64,000 bases of DNA from Euryarchaeota archaeon UBA171 (GTDB taxonomy: Archaea > Thermoplasmatota > Poseidoniia > Poseidoniales > Thalassarchaeaceae). Both the position numbers and the translations under genes were made by a program. The stretch spans positions 1 to 64,000 of the forward strand of contig DANO01000013.1 of NCBI GenBank assembly GCA_002497295.1, in the 5' to 3' direction. This document shows, piece after piece, positions 49,915 to 59,241 of the stretch; positions within the stretch are counted from its first letter, which is position 1, and every line of letters begins with the position of its first letter. The notes beneath the pieces were generated by a model. The model had not been told where the DNA came from. It searched no databases and saw only the letters and a list, made by a program, of their open reading frames with translations.

Positions 49915-50712
49915 ATCGGTTCTAAATGAGTCGATGATGAGGGGTGCAGTGATTATGCCGCCTATTACTAATGCAAGTTTCATCCAGCTAGATGACGGCA
50001 CTGCAGGCCATGCTCCAGTCGTTAGAAGTTTTATTGATCCGAGCCAAGGGATTTCAGTGGAAGCGATACCAATAACCCACTCGTCTTTGACAGCGAGAAC
50101 GGGGTTACCATTCTCATCCTTGAGTCCTTGACTCATTATGTACTGGTCTGAAGCATCTCTATCTGTGGCTCTGAGTTGATCGATCCTGCATCCGTTCGAT
50201 TTTTCATTATCTCCTGTTGTGAGATATCCCTCGTGGCTAGGTATCCATCGATCGATTCTCAGACTTCCGCCGTGGGGATAGCATTCGTACTGAAGGACCA
50301 CGGATATCTCATCCACGCCTCTTAAATCGGTACCTGGTACATCCCATCCACCAGATTCATTCTTAATCGCCTTGAGTATGGCTCTGTGGATCACCGGAGT
50401 GTCACTTCCGCCATTCTTCTTGTAGATGATGACATCCCCCGGCATACCGTGGCTTTCATACCCTTGATGGGGATTGCCTTCCTGCATTGACTCGGCGAAT
50501 GTTATGATTCGATCTGCTCTTTCTGGAGCAGTTACCAAGATGAGGTCGCCAGCGTCTATAGCTCCTATCTCACCATCCTCTGAATGAATCATGGAATTGC
50601 TCTCAACCACTACAAGAGGGGGCCATGATCCGGTGATGGCCCACAAGCCGGACAGTATGATGACGACCAATGAAATGGATATCATTGCCTCCCTGACTAT
50701 CGACGATGTCAT
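49861..50712 (-). CDS. Signal peptidase I (archaeal/ER type)
   Basis: Membrane serine protease of family S26B that removes signal peptides. Helix 1 (about 10-30), the catalytic Ser40 in VVESNSMIH, the His in DTPVIHRAI (which replaces the Lys of bacterial enzymes), the Asp region in GYLTTGDNEKSNG and a C-terminal helix (about 245-265) are seen in 283 residues. ATG 50712 is one base after the stop of the upstream gene; ATG 50733 would overlap it. The extracellular part between Ser and His is longer than in minimal enzymes. It will act on the many exported proteins of this window. Confidence 0.88.
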   Translation of the reverse strand: MTSSIVREAMISISLVVIILSGLWAITGSWPPLVVVESNSMIHSEDGEIGAIDAGDLILVTAPERADRIITFAESMQEGNPHQGYESHGMPGDVIIYKKNGGSDTPVIHRAILKAIKNESGGWDVPGTDLRGVDEISVVLQYECYPHGGSLRIDRWIPSHEGYLTTGDNEKSNGCRIDQLRATDRDASDQYIMSQGLKDENGNPVLAVKDEWVIGIASTEIPWLGSIKLLTTGAWPAVPSSSWMKLALVIGGIITAPLIIDSFRTDLEESGQNDGDHNQGEDE

Positions 50713-50713
50713 C

Positions 50714-51466
50714 TCAATCCACATCCTCTTCAATAGAATTAGCAGGGGTCGTCATCCACAATAACATCGAAAGTGCGAGTACGATTACTGCGCTAACAGA
50801 ATCGATATGCGGTGGAGGGTGGGTTTGTACTGGATTCCCGATAAGCATGTCATTTAACGAACGAGAAGAAGCGTCAAAACCGCCGAATAACGATTCAAAC
50901 ACTATGATTGTGAGTAAAAAGAACGTGAGGGAGATTAGTGCTCTGTGGGTTTCCAATTTCTTCAGAGCGTTGAGTCGAGGGAGAATAACTGAAATCTTAG
51001 ACCGCGGATTGGACCACCATGAAATTGACTGTGCACTGTTTTTTGGACGTTCACTCCATCTACGATTCGGTTTAATCTCAAGATTACGATACACGTCTAA
51101 TAATCTAGATCTGTATCCGGCTCCAAGCGCCTCTGCCGCATCCTCAGCCTCTTTCCTGCGCCTGATTACTTCAGTTCTGGAATCCAATGCACAAATCTCT
51201 TCGAAGGTATCCCTCAGTGACAAGTAGGCGAAAAACTCGGGAAGCAGGAAGAAGCACCCTACGCCACCGATGATGAGGCACGCCCAACTGAATGGGACCA
51301 GAGACGAAGTTGCTGGGTCAGTTGCTCCTCCGAGCATCAAGAATAGGAGTCCCCAGCCCATAGCACCAGCAAATAAGATCGATGTGTAGGCCGTGACGGA
51401 GTAGTGTATGTCTGGATTTGCCCTCCACCATTTTCGAATCCTCTGAGTCGGCGACAGGCGGGCCAC
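50714..51466 (-). CDS. Membrane protein upstream of signal peptidase, unknown
   Basis: A 250-residue protein with helices near 24-46, 57-80, 176-195 and 222-240 and a charged cytoplasmic helical region (about 88-170, RRRKEAEDAAEALGAGYRSR). No family recognised. It ends one base before the signal peptidase start, so the two are probably co-transcribed and may work together at the membrane. Confidence 0.6.
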   Translation of the reverse strand: MARLSPTQRIRKWWRANPDIHYSVTAYTSILFAGAMGWGLLFLMLGGATDPATSSLVPFSWACLIIGGVGCFFLLPEFFAYLSLRDTFEEICALDSRTEVIRRRKEAEDAAEALGAGYRSRLLDVYRNLEIKPNRRWSERPKNSAQSISWWSNPRSKISVILPRLNALKKLETHRALISLTFFLLTIIVFESLFGGFDASSRSLNDMLIGNPVQTHPPPHIDSVSAVIVLALSMLLWMTTPANSIEEDVD

Positions 51467-51555
51467 ATCACTGGGCAGGGTAATTGGGATTAGGGCCTTC
51501 CGGGACTTCGAGTCTGACGAAGAGGGCTTTTCTGCCTAGTCTCCAGCGACCTGGC

Positions 51556-54540
51556 ATGGCAGGCAAGACGATCGAGCTTGAGGCCCGGGTATCTGACCTG
51601 CTTCAGGGGCTTGAATGGGACCCGACGCCGATTCAAAGAGAGAGTGAGGGAGTCCTCCTTTCGGGTAAAGATGCTCTACTGGTGGCCCCCACGGGCAGTG
51701 GGAAAACAGAGGCGGCAGTGATACCCCTCGTTTCTAGGGCCCTTGATCAAAATTGGGAGCCTCTATCCATCCTCTACATAACACCCCTAAGGGCACTGAA
51801 CAGAGACATGGATAAGCGACTTGGACCATTCCTTGAACCTCTGGGGCTAGATGTTTCATTGAGGCACGGTGATACGAGTAAATCAGAACGTGCTAGACAA
51901 TCGAAAAATCCGCCACACATGCTGATCACGACCCCTGAAACTGCTCAAATTATGCTACTTGGCTCTAGATTGCGAAGGCATCTTGCCAAGGTTCGTGCGA
52001 TAGTTATCGACGAAGTTCACGATTTGGCGGGGTCCGAGCGTGGTTCTCAGCTTCTTGTGGGAATAGAAAGAATTCGTGCATTGTCGAAAAGAGACATCCA
52101 AATTGTGGGGTTGTCAGCGACAATAGGTAATCCCGACGAAGTGGCAAGATGGTTTTCGAAAGATGCTGTTGTTGTCAAAGGACCGTCTCCTAGAACAACT
52201 GAAGTACGGGTGCATGTCGAACAATCGACACCTGAAGATGAGGCGCTTGCTGTTACTTGGAATGTATCTCCAAGGGCGATATCTTCCCTTAGAAGACTGT
52301 CTCATCTTATCGGGAAATCATCGCCGGCCCTTGTCTTCGTAAATTCAAGATCAAATTCTGAGACAGTCGCACAGAGGATGCTCAAGATTGCTCCCGAAAT
52401 TGAAATCGGAGTCCATCATGGAAGTCTCGCTGCAGATTCTAGAGAGGAAGTTGAGGAAGCACTGAGAAGAGGAGGGATCGATGCTATGATCTGTACATCA
52501 AGCCTAGAGCTCGGAATAGACGTTGGTTCGATTCGTGCTGTGCATCAGCTACAATCCCCGAGAAGTGTGGACAGTTTACTGCAACGAATTGGAAGATCTG
52601 ACCACAGAGTCGGAGGAACAGGCAGAGGTGAAGTCCTCGTATGGGAAGATGATGACGTGGGGGAATCTGCAGTAATAGCCAGAAGAGCCTTGGAAGGAGA
52701 CATTCCAGATGTAGAATGGCGTACTGATCCTGCAATAGTTGCTGCTAACCAACTTATGCAGATGGCAATGCAAGAAAGTGTTGTCTCGATCGAAGAGGCG
52801 CATACAGTGCTGACTTCTGCCTCGATATTCCAGAAATGGGGCATTGAAGATACTCTTGCTACTCTGAAAGTATTAGACGATCGATGGCTCCTGAGATTAT
52901 TCGATAATCCTCCGGAATCAGATATTATCTCTTGGAGTCCGAAGATATGGGAAGTGATTTATTCAGAGATTGAGGACAAGTCGATTCCGAGTATTAGGCC
53001 CTCTTCATCTGAGGACATAGAACCCGCACAGATTGAGATGTGGAAGAAAATCATGATTCCAAGACTTCCGAAGAAGATTTCCAAAGGTTGGTTTCAACCG
53101 GCTGGGAAGTTGATGTCAACAAGGACTCAACATTACTCGATGATTCCTGATGAGTCATTATACAGAATCCGTGATGTTGTAAGTAGGAGAGTACTGGGCA
53201 CCGTGGATGAGGCGTTCGTTCTATCTCTTGGCTCTGATGGAAGCGAAGAGGGAGCAGGGAGGCCGAGAACATTTGTCATGGCAGGCCGAACTTGGCAGAT
53301 CATCGATGCCGACCCTGAGAAAAATGAGCTCACTGTTGCTCCTATCTCAGAAATTGGCAATGCACCAGTGTGGTCCGGAGAATTACCCCCCGTACCAAGA
53401 GAAGTTGCTCAGGAGGTGGGGCAACTTAGGAGAAGTGTCGCTGAAATGACCGGTTCCCTAGAAGAGCGGGGGGGCATCATTCCCTTCGACAGATATCCTC
53501 TCTCGAATGAGGCTGCATCGGGCTACATACAATCTGTCATGGATCATCTTGATTCTACAGGCCACATACCGGATGATCTCAAGCTAACTCTTGAGGTAAG
53601 GGAGCATGCAATCGTATTGAATTGCTGTCGGGGTTCCAAGATCAACGAAACTCTAGCACATTTCATCCAAGCAATGGGGTCGGCACTCGGAGGTTCTACG
53701 GGGATGGCCGTGATTGACCCCTATCGAATATCATTCAAGATACCAAGGGTAGATGCTGGGCATATCGAAGAATGGTTGAGAGGAACCTCCCCCTCTGCTC
53801 TTGAAGCAATTCTGAGAATGACTATCCCGAATGGTAGAGCGATTAGAGCCAGATTTGTACAGGTTGCCCGGAGATTCGGAGTACTGAGAAAAGATGTGGA
53901 TCCTAGAAGAGTGAATATCGAAGGCATGATGAAACGATATTCGGGTACACCAGTAGTCGAAGAAACTCTATCCAAATTATTCTATGAAAGAATGGACATA
54001 GAAGGGACGATGGATCTGATGTCAGACATTCAGAACGGTCGTGTTTCTATTGTGGTTACAGGCCCGGGGCCCCTTGGCCAGTCTCCTCGTTCTGAACGAG
54101 ATATGCTACTCCCTGCCTGGAGCGATAAAGATCTGAGAGAGCGTCTCGAGACAAGGCTTCTTTCAGAACGATGCGTCCTGATATGTATCAACTGCTCATC
54201 CGTCGAGAGGAAACGTGTCGGACGTCTTGAGAATGGGGCCGGTGATTGTTCTGTGTGTGGTGGCGCGATGAGATGCTGTGCTCCAGAAAGAATGGAGAAT
54301 ATGCTATCTGGATGGGTCTCGAGTCGGGATCCCAAGGATCGCGGCCGGGTTCAGAAAAATGCCGAATTAATACGCAATCATGGGTTTGAGGCGATATTGT
54401 GTCTCATGGCCCGAGGTGTGGGTGAAGAAACTGCTACGCGTATTCTAAGATCCCATGCTGGAAAGACTCGAACTAAACTTTTGAGATTGATACATAATGC
54501 TGAGATTGAATATGCCCGTACTAGACGATACTGGTCTTGA
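51556..54540 (+). CDS. lhr: Lhr-type DEAD/DEAH helicase
   Basis: A 994-residue superfamily 2 DNA/RNA helicase. Walker A LLVAPTGSGKTEAA near residue 45, ITPLRALNRDM, VIDEVHDLAGSERGSQL (DEVH) near 151, GLSATIGNP, VFVNSRSNSE, TSSLELGIDVG and LLQRIGRSDHR are the helicase motifs; the winged helix and Lhr-specific beta region follow (about 420-850). Near the end four cysteines (CINCSS ... CSVCGG) suggest a zinc ribbon. ATG 51556 is chosen since the frame before it shows no conserved sequence. Acts in recombination-linked repair in other archaea. Confidence 0.92.
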   Translation: MAGKTIELEARVSDLLQGLEWDPTPIQRESEGVLLSGKDALLVAPTGSGKTEAAVIPLVSRALDQNWEPLSILYITPLRALNRDMDKRLGPFLEPLGLDVSLRHGDTSKSERARQSKNPPHMLITTPETAQIMLLGSRLRRHLAKVRAIVIDEVHDLAGSERGSQLLVGIERIRALSKRDIQIVGLSATIGNPDEVARWFSKDAVVVKGPSPRTTEVRVHVEQSTPEDEALAVTWNVSPRAISSLRRLSHLIGKSSPALVFVNSRSNSETVAQRMLKIAPEIEIGVHHGSLAADSREEVEEALRRGGIDAMICTSSLELGIDVGSIRAVHQLQSPRSVDSLLQRIGRSDHRVGGTGRGEVLVWEDDDVGESAVIARRALEGDIPDVEWRTDPAIVAANQLMQMAMQESVVSIEEAHTVLTSASIFQKWGIEDTLATLKVLDDRWLLRLFDNPPESDIISWSPKIWEVIYSEIEDKSIPSIRPSSSEDIEPAQIEMWKKIMIPRLPKKISKGWFQPAGKLMSTRTQHYSMIPDESLYRIRDVVSRRVLGTVDEAFVLSLGSDGSEEGAGRPRTFVMAGRTWQIIDADPEKNELTVAPISEIGNAPVWSGELPPVPREVAQEVGQLRRSVAEMTGSLEERGGIIPFDRYPLSNEAASGYIQSVMDHLDSTGHIPDDLKLTLEVREHAIVLNCCRGSKINETLAHFIQAMGSALGGSTGMAVIDPYRISFKIPRVDAGHIEEWLRGTSPSALEAILRMTIPNGRAIRARFVQVARRFGVLRKDVDPRRVNIEGMMKRYSGTPVVEETLSKLFYERMDIEGTMDLMSDIQNGRVSIVVTGPGPLGQSPRSERDMLLPAWSDKDLRERLETRLLSERCVLICINCSSVERKRVGRLENGAGDCSVCGGAMRCCAPERMENMLSGWVSSRDPKDRGRVQKNAELIRNHGFEAILCLMARGVGEETATRILRSHAGKTRTKLLRLIHNAEIEYARTRRYWS

Positions 54541-54576
54541 CGCAATCGCTATTCGGGTGATGTGGCTCCGAAGAGC

Positions 54577-55119
54577 ATGCTGATTGGCCTCACAGGAAGG
54601 AATGCCTCCGGTAAGACCACTGTGGTTCAATGGTTCTCTGAACGTGGATTTGTTGCTGAATCATGCTCCGATTCGATTAGAACGTGGTTGGCAGAAAGAG
54701 GAGTAGAATCAACCAGAGAGAATCTAATCGAGGGTGGAAGAGAATTGCGTAGACAAGGCGGCGGCGGCATTTTAGCTGAAATGCTCCTTGAACGTCTCAA
54801 CGGCAAGAATGCCGTCATCGATTCAATACGTACTCCGGCGGAGGTGAATGCTCTTCGTCAGAGAGAAGACTTCATTCTAATCGAGGTTATAGCCAATCCG
54901 AGAATACGATGGTCCAGAGCGAAAATCAGATCAAGACCTGGTGACCCATCCAGTGAAGCAGAGTTCATAGAATCAGAAAAAAGGGAATTGGAAGCTACTG
55001 ATCAAGCCGGTCAGGCACTTATCGCAACTGCAGCCATGGCTGATTTCAAAATCGAGAATGATGGCGATCTGGAATCTCTAGGAAGTAAATTGAATCAGAT
55101 CGTGTCTGATATTTCATGA
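54577..55119 (+). CDS. P-loop kinase of the UPF0200 type
   Basis: A P-loop protein of about 180 residues resembling archaeal UPF0200/dephospho-CoA-kinase-like proteins: MLIGLTGRNASGKTTVVQWF (Walker A), SDSIRTWLAERGVESTREN, GGRELRRQGGGGILAEMLL, VIDSIRTPAEVNAL and VIANPRIRWSRAK. The fold is that of a nucleoside monophosphate or CoA kinase; the substrate is not known. GTG 54562 is another possible start. It follows lhr by 21-36 bases and its stop abuts that of the convergent dCMP deaminase. Confidence 0.8.
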   Translation: MLIGLTGRNASGKTTVVQWFSERGFVAESCSDSIRTWLAERGVESTRENLIEGGRELRRQGGGGILAEMLLERLNGKNAVIDSIRTPAEVNALRQREDFILIEVIANPRIRWSRAKIRSRPGDPSSEAEFIESEKRELEATDQAGQALIATAAMADFKIENDGDLESLGSKLNQIVSDIS

Positions 55120-55557
55120 TCAGGCGGTTCTAATAACCACGCCAGACTCTCGCAATAGAGCCATAGAGCGCTCGAAATCTTCCTTCCATCGGCCTGGAAT
55201 TTCAAGACCAGAAGGGATAACCACCTCGGATATACCTGCTTGAATTAGGCTTCTTGCACATCGTGTGCATGGGGGCCAGGTCACATAGGCAATGCAATCT
55301 TTGAGAGCGAGTCCAATCCTTGCTGCGTGCATGATCGCGTTCTCTTCAGCATGGCATATGAGCGGGTACTTGAGATCCCTGTCGGATAGTCTCTCATCTG
55401 TATCGGCGATCCCTCGTGGAAAGCCGTTGAAGCCTGTCGATCTAATCTCCCTGTCTGGACCGACAACGACGCACCCGACCTTTGTTGAAGGGTCCTTACT
55501 CCAGTCCGATATATGGGTTGCAAGACTTAGGAAACGTCCGTCCCACTTCTGGCTCAT
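55120..55557 (-). CDS. Deoxycytidylate deaminase
   Basis: Zinc enzyme that turns dCMP into dUMP for dTMP synthesis. The zinc site is CHAEENAIMHAAR (His, catalytic Glu) and PPCTRCARSLIQAG (two Cys) in a 145-residue protein; PSTKVGCVVVGPDREI and GFNGFPRG are typical of dCMP deaminases. It follows folC on the minus strand by 23 bases; both serve nucleotide and folate metabolism. Confidence 0.93.
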   Translation of the reverse strand: MSQKWDGRFLSLATHISDWSKDPSTKVGCVVVGPDREIRSTGFNGFPRGIADTDERLSDRDLKYPLICHAEENAIMHAARIGLALKDCIAYVTWPPCTRCARSLIQAGISEVVIPSGLEIPGRWKEDFERSMALLRESGVVIRTA

Positions 55558-55580
55558 ACCCTTTCCTCATGCACTCCTAG

Positions 55581-56813
55581 TCAAGAGTGTTCCCGAGGGG
55601 GATGCACTAACAAGGCATTGGAGAGATCATGTTTCAGAGGAGTTAGCACAGACAGCACATCGCCGATCAAATGTATGCTGCCCATGATGAGGAGTTCCAC
55701 TTTTTTGTCAGATGCACGTTGAAGCGCCTCTTCGAACGCTGACAGAACATTGTCTGCATATGAGTGGCTTATCTTCGTCCCGAAGGAGTCGCCGATCTCT
55801 CTTGCAGGATGTGGGGGGAGCCTGCCATGCTCAGGTTCTGCGATTACTGCATGGATGATCTTTCTTGATGTCTCCTCATCCATCAAAGGTGCTAAAATTC
55901 CATCTAAATCGTCTTTTTGTGTAAATCCGATCATTATCACAGCATCCCTATCTAGGCGGGCGGCTTCATCACTGATTCCTTCTAAGTTATGCGCTGCACT
56001 CAGTCTTACAGCAACATTCCCGGACATATGCACAGTTCCATCTCGTCCAGGCCACCTGATATTTACTGGATCTTTTTCCCAGCCCAAGTGCTGTCCGATC
56101 TTGGAAGCCATATTGTACCATTTTTTCCAGGGTTTGTCAGTTGAATTATCCGTATGCAAGAGAAAATCCTGACCTGTCAATCGACGTACTTTTGATTCGA
56201 TCTCCTCATTATCTGGATCGAACATCATGATTGGGGCGCCTGGGCGATGGATTCCCGCCTTCTCCCTTGCAACATCAACGAGTGTTGGGCCGAGAATTTC
56301 AAGATGGTCTTCCGAGACGGTTGTGATGGCGCAAAAATCGGCTTTAACGCATCTTGTGGCATCGAGTCTGCCTCCCAAACCGGTCTCGATTATGGCTCTA
56401 CTAACTCCTGCTCTCTTGAAAGAAATTAGAGCGACTAGGAATGTCTTCTCATAGTACGTTATCTCGATAGGAGGTGCCTCCTCGCTTGCCCTCCTAACAA
56501 GAGCGAGGCATTCGTCGAACTCTTTCTCATCAATCGGCCTTCCGTCGATCCTAGCACGCTCTTCGACATTTACCAAATGGGGCGAGGTGAATAATCCAAC
56601 CAAATTACCGGAAGCAGCGGCCCTGGCAGCGAGATGTGCGCAAAGAGAGCCCTTGCCATTGGTTCCGGCTACATGGATCGATGGAAATGCGTCTTGGGGA
56701 TTCGACAAACGTGCAAGAATCTGTCTGACATGAGTTAGTCCGAGCCTCATTCGACGGCGTCCAGGGACGGGAGCGAGCCATGCTCGAAGGTCCTCATGGG
56801 TCCAGTGCGCCAT
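55581..56813 (-). CDS. folC: Folylpolyglutamate/dihydrofolate synthase
   Basis: Adds glutamate to folate. A Mur-ligase-fold protein of about 410 residues with the P-loop IHVAGTNGKGSLCAHLA near residue 44, FTSPHLVNVEERARI, IIETGLGGRLDATRC, TVSEDHLEILGPTL and EKAGIHRPG. ATG 56813 and ATG 56831 are both possible. Divergent from the presenilin-like gene. Bacterial-type folate enzyme, so the organism probably uses true folates. Confidence 0.9.
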   Translation of the reverse strand: MAHWTHEDLRAWLAPVPGRRRMRLGLTHVRQILARLSNPQDAFPSIHVAGTNGKGSLCAHLAARAAASGNLVGLFTSPHLVNVEERARIDGRPIDEKEFDECLALVRRASEEAPPIEITYYEKTFLVALISFKRAGVSRAIIETGLGGRLDATRCVKADFCAITTVSEDHLEILGPTLVDVAREKAGIHRPGAPIMMFDPDNEEIESKVRRLTGQDFLLHTDNSTDKPWKKWYNMASKIGQHLGWEKDPVNIRWPGRDGTVHMSGNVAVRLSAAHNLEGISDEAARLDRDAVIMIGFTQKDDLDGILAPLMDEETSRKIIHAVIAEPEHGRLPPHPAREIGDSFGTKISHSYADNVLSAFEEALQRASDKKVELLIMGSIHLIGDVLSVLTPLKHDLSNALLVHPPREHS

Positions 56814-56862
56814 GCATCGGGGACGAGCCATCTTGATATGAGCCTAGGCGGTGAGATGGGGT

Positions 56863-57909
56863 ATGTCGGACGTCAAGCACCGGCCCATGGCATGGTCATC
56901 GATGCTTGGTATGGCTGGAATGTTCATCTTCACAATATGCACTGGAATTTTCATCCAACCTGCATGGAATTTCGAAGAGGCGAAGGCTTTCGGTGAAGAG
57001 GGTTCCACAGAAGCAGCCAACATATTTTTTGAACTGCTCATGATTTTCTTATTCACTGCTGCAGTGATATGGCTTGCTAGAAAGGGGCTTCAAGTCTTGA
57101 TCAAAGCATTCGTCCTTTTTGCACTCTGGATATCAATGCTTTATGCTACTCTTCCCCTGATTGCACTGATTGGTTCAATTTTTGGAATGGGAGGGCAAGA
57201 GCCTTGGAATATGGCGTTTATCGCATCTCCCATTCTCTCCTTGGGTGCGATAATCACGCTATACAAATATCCTGAATGGTGGATTGTGAATGGTGTGGGC
57301 ATGATCGTTGGTTCGGGGGTGATTGTAATGATCGGCATTAGCTTTGTCCCGGTTCTGATATGCATATTCATGATCGCGGCAGCTATCTATGACTACTGGG
57401 CAGTGCATCGCTCCAAACACATGCTTGAACTGGCTGATACAATGATTGACCTCAAACTCCCAGTCGTTCTCGTTGCTCCCAAGGACGCCAATTATAGCTT
57501 CAGAAGTGAGCAGGGGAGCATGCGTGACTCAGAATCAATTACTGATAGTTCTGCAGTTCAGCATGATGATGGAGAGGTATCAAAGAAAGGCAGAGATGCG
57601 CTTTTCATGGGTCTAGGTGACGTGATCTTCCCAGGCATGCTTGTCATCTCAAGCTTAACTTACATGCCTGAGCTCGGAGGTGAAGTATACAACCCGTATG
57701 GCTCGATGTATCTCAGCCAGATATTGGTAGCATTGGGTACGCTCGTGGGGGGGCTGTTCGGATATGCGGCTCTGATGAGGTTCGTTGCAAAGGGGAATGC
57801 TCAGCCGGGCTTGCCTCTTCTCAATGGAGGGGCGATCCTGGGGTATATCGTCACCGGAATTATCGTTGTCGGCCCTGCTGCTCTTTGGCAGGACATAACG
57901 TTCCTGTGA
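56863..57909 (+). CDS. Presenilin-like intramembrane aspartyl protease
   Basis: A 348-residue A22-type protease with about nine helices. The two catalytic Asp are in AAIYDYWAVHRSKHML (YD motif near residue 176) and FMGLGDVIFPGML (GxGD near 250), and the PAL-like motif is QPGLPLLNGGAILGY near 313. A hydrophilic loop (about 205-245) separates the catalytic helices, as in presenilin. GGTGAG 7 bases upstream favours ATG 56863 over GTG 56851. It should cut membrane helices of signal peptides or type II proteins; together with the site-2 protease and signal peptidase nearby it shows a rich membrane-proteolysis set. Confidence 0.88.
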   Translation: MSDVKHRPMAWSSMLGMAGMFIFTICTGIFIQPAWNFEEAKAFGEEGSTEAANIFFELLMIFLFTAAVIWLARKGLQVLIKAFVLFALWISMLYATLPLIALIGSIFGMGGQEPWNMAFIASPILSLGAIITLYKYPEWWIVNGVGMIVGSGVIVMIGISFVPVLICIFMIAAAIYDYWAVHRSKHMLELADTMIDLKLPVVLVAPKDANYSFRSEQGSMRDSESITDSSAVQHDDGEVSKKGRDALFMGLGDVIFPGMLVISSLTYMPELGGEVYNPYGSMYLSQILVALGTLVGGLFGYAALMRFVAKGNAQPGLPLLNGGAILGYIVTGIIVVGPAALWQDITFL

Positions 57910-57963
57910 GTGCTGGAAGCCGAATCCCTCAAGTGGCCCATGGATGACCACGGATTGAGACTG

Positions 57964-59241
57964 ATGCTAGATATCCAGATCTTCCGCGACAATCCGGCCA
58001 GCATCCGTGCTGACTTTTCGAAGAGGGGGATCGATGACGATCTCATTGGCGAGGTGATACGTCTAGACGAGTCATGGAGGCAGATTCGATACGAAGTCGA
58101 CCAACTTCGAAAGGAGAAGAATTCGGCAGCCAGAGGGATTGCTTCAGCGAAGAAATCCGGCGACGAAGACGAGTTCAAGCGTATCATGGACGAGGTATCC
58201 AATCTCGGAGAGATGATCGAGAATTTGGAGTCGGATGCAAGGAAGATGATCGAGGAACGCGATGGTATCAGAATGCGGATCCCCAATATCCTTCATCCTG
58301 ATGTTCCAGTCGGCGAGGATGATCAGAAGAACGTGGAGATTAGCCGGCATGGGCCGGAGAGAGTTTTCAGTTTCAACCCCAAGACTCACAATGAAATCAT
58401 CGAGGAAAATGGATGGGTCGATCTAGCTCGTGGGGCCAAGGTTGCAGGATCGCGCCAATACTTCCTGATTGGCGACCTAGCTAGGCTCGAAATGGCGCTC
58501 CAGCACTATGCGTCTGACTTCCTCATAGACAGGGCATACACACTCGTACAACCGCCGCTTATGATGAATAGGACTGCATACGAAGGAGTGACTGATCTCT
58601 CGGACTTCGAGACGGTCATGTATGGGATAGAACCTGATGGGTACTACCTCATAGCCACGAGCGAGCACCCCCTCACCGCGATGAGGATGGATGAGATAAT
58701 CGAGCCCTCTGAGCTTCCCATCCGGATGGTTGGTACCAGCCCCTGTTTCCGGAGAGAGGTTGGGGCGCATGGGCTTTCAGACAGGGGGATATGGCGAGTT
58801 CACCAATTCACCAAAGTCGAGCAGATTGTGATCTGCAGGCCCGAAGATTCCTGGGCCTTGCATGAGGAGTTGCTCTCCAACGCAAAGGATCTCTGGGATA
58901 GCCTGGGACTCCACTACAGAGTTGTTGACATCTGCACGGGAGACATGGGGACAGTTGCCTCAAGGAAGTATGATCTGGAAGCATGGCTGCCCGGAGCAGG
59001 TGCTTTCAAGGAGGTTGTCTCATGCTCTAATTGCACGGACTACCAGGCGAATCGGCTCAGGATGCGCTACCGTACGAGCAAGGGGAATGAGGCCGTGCAT
59101 ACGCTCAACTCCACCGCTGTTGCTACAAGCAGGGCCCTGGTGGCGATAATGGAGCAATATCAGACAGAGGACGGAGGGGTTGCGATTCCGGAGGCCCTCC
59201 AACCGCTCATGGGTAGTCGAACTCACCTCGAACGAATTTGA
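57964..59241 (+). CDS. serS: Seryl-tRNA synthetase
   Basis: Class II synthetase of 425 residues, common (bacterial/eukaryotic-type) form. Coiled-coil tRNA arm (about 25-100), motif 2 in GTSPCFRREVGAHG near residue 262, the serine-binding region GDMGTVASRKYDLEAWLPG and motif 3 in LNSTAVATSRALVAIMEQYQ. ATG 57964 gives the family start LDIQIFRDNPASIRADF; ATG 57940 is less likely. It begins 54 bases after the presenilin-like stop. The 3' end overlaps the convergent propeller gene by 35 bases. Confidence 0.96.
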   Translation: MLDIQIFRDNPASIRADFSKRGIDDDLIGEVIRLDESWRQIRYEVDQLRKEKNSAARGIASAKKSGDEDEFKRIMDEVSNLGEMIENLESDARKMIEERDGIRMRIPNILHPDVPVGEDDQKNVEISRHGPERVFSFNPKTHNEIIEENGWVDLARGAKVAGSRQYFLIGDLARLEMALQHYASDFLIDRAYTLVQPPLMMNRTAYEGVTDLSDFETVMYGIEPDGYYLIATSEHPLTAMRMDEIIEPSELPIRMVGTSPCFRREVGAHGLSDRGIWRVHQFTKVEQIVICRPEDSWALHEELLSNAKDLWDSLGLHYRVVDICTGDMGTVASRKYDLEAWLPGAGAFKEVVSCSNCTDYQANRLRMRYRTSKGNEAVHTLNSTAVATSRALVAIMEQYQTEDGGVAIPEALQPLMGSRTHLERI

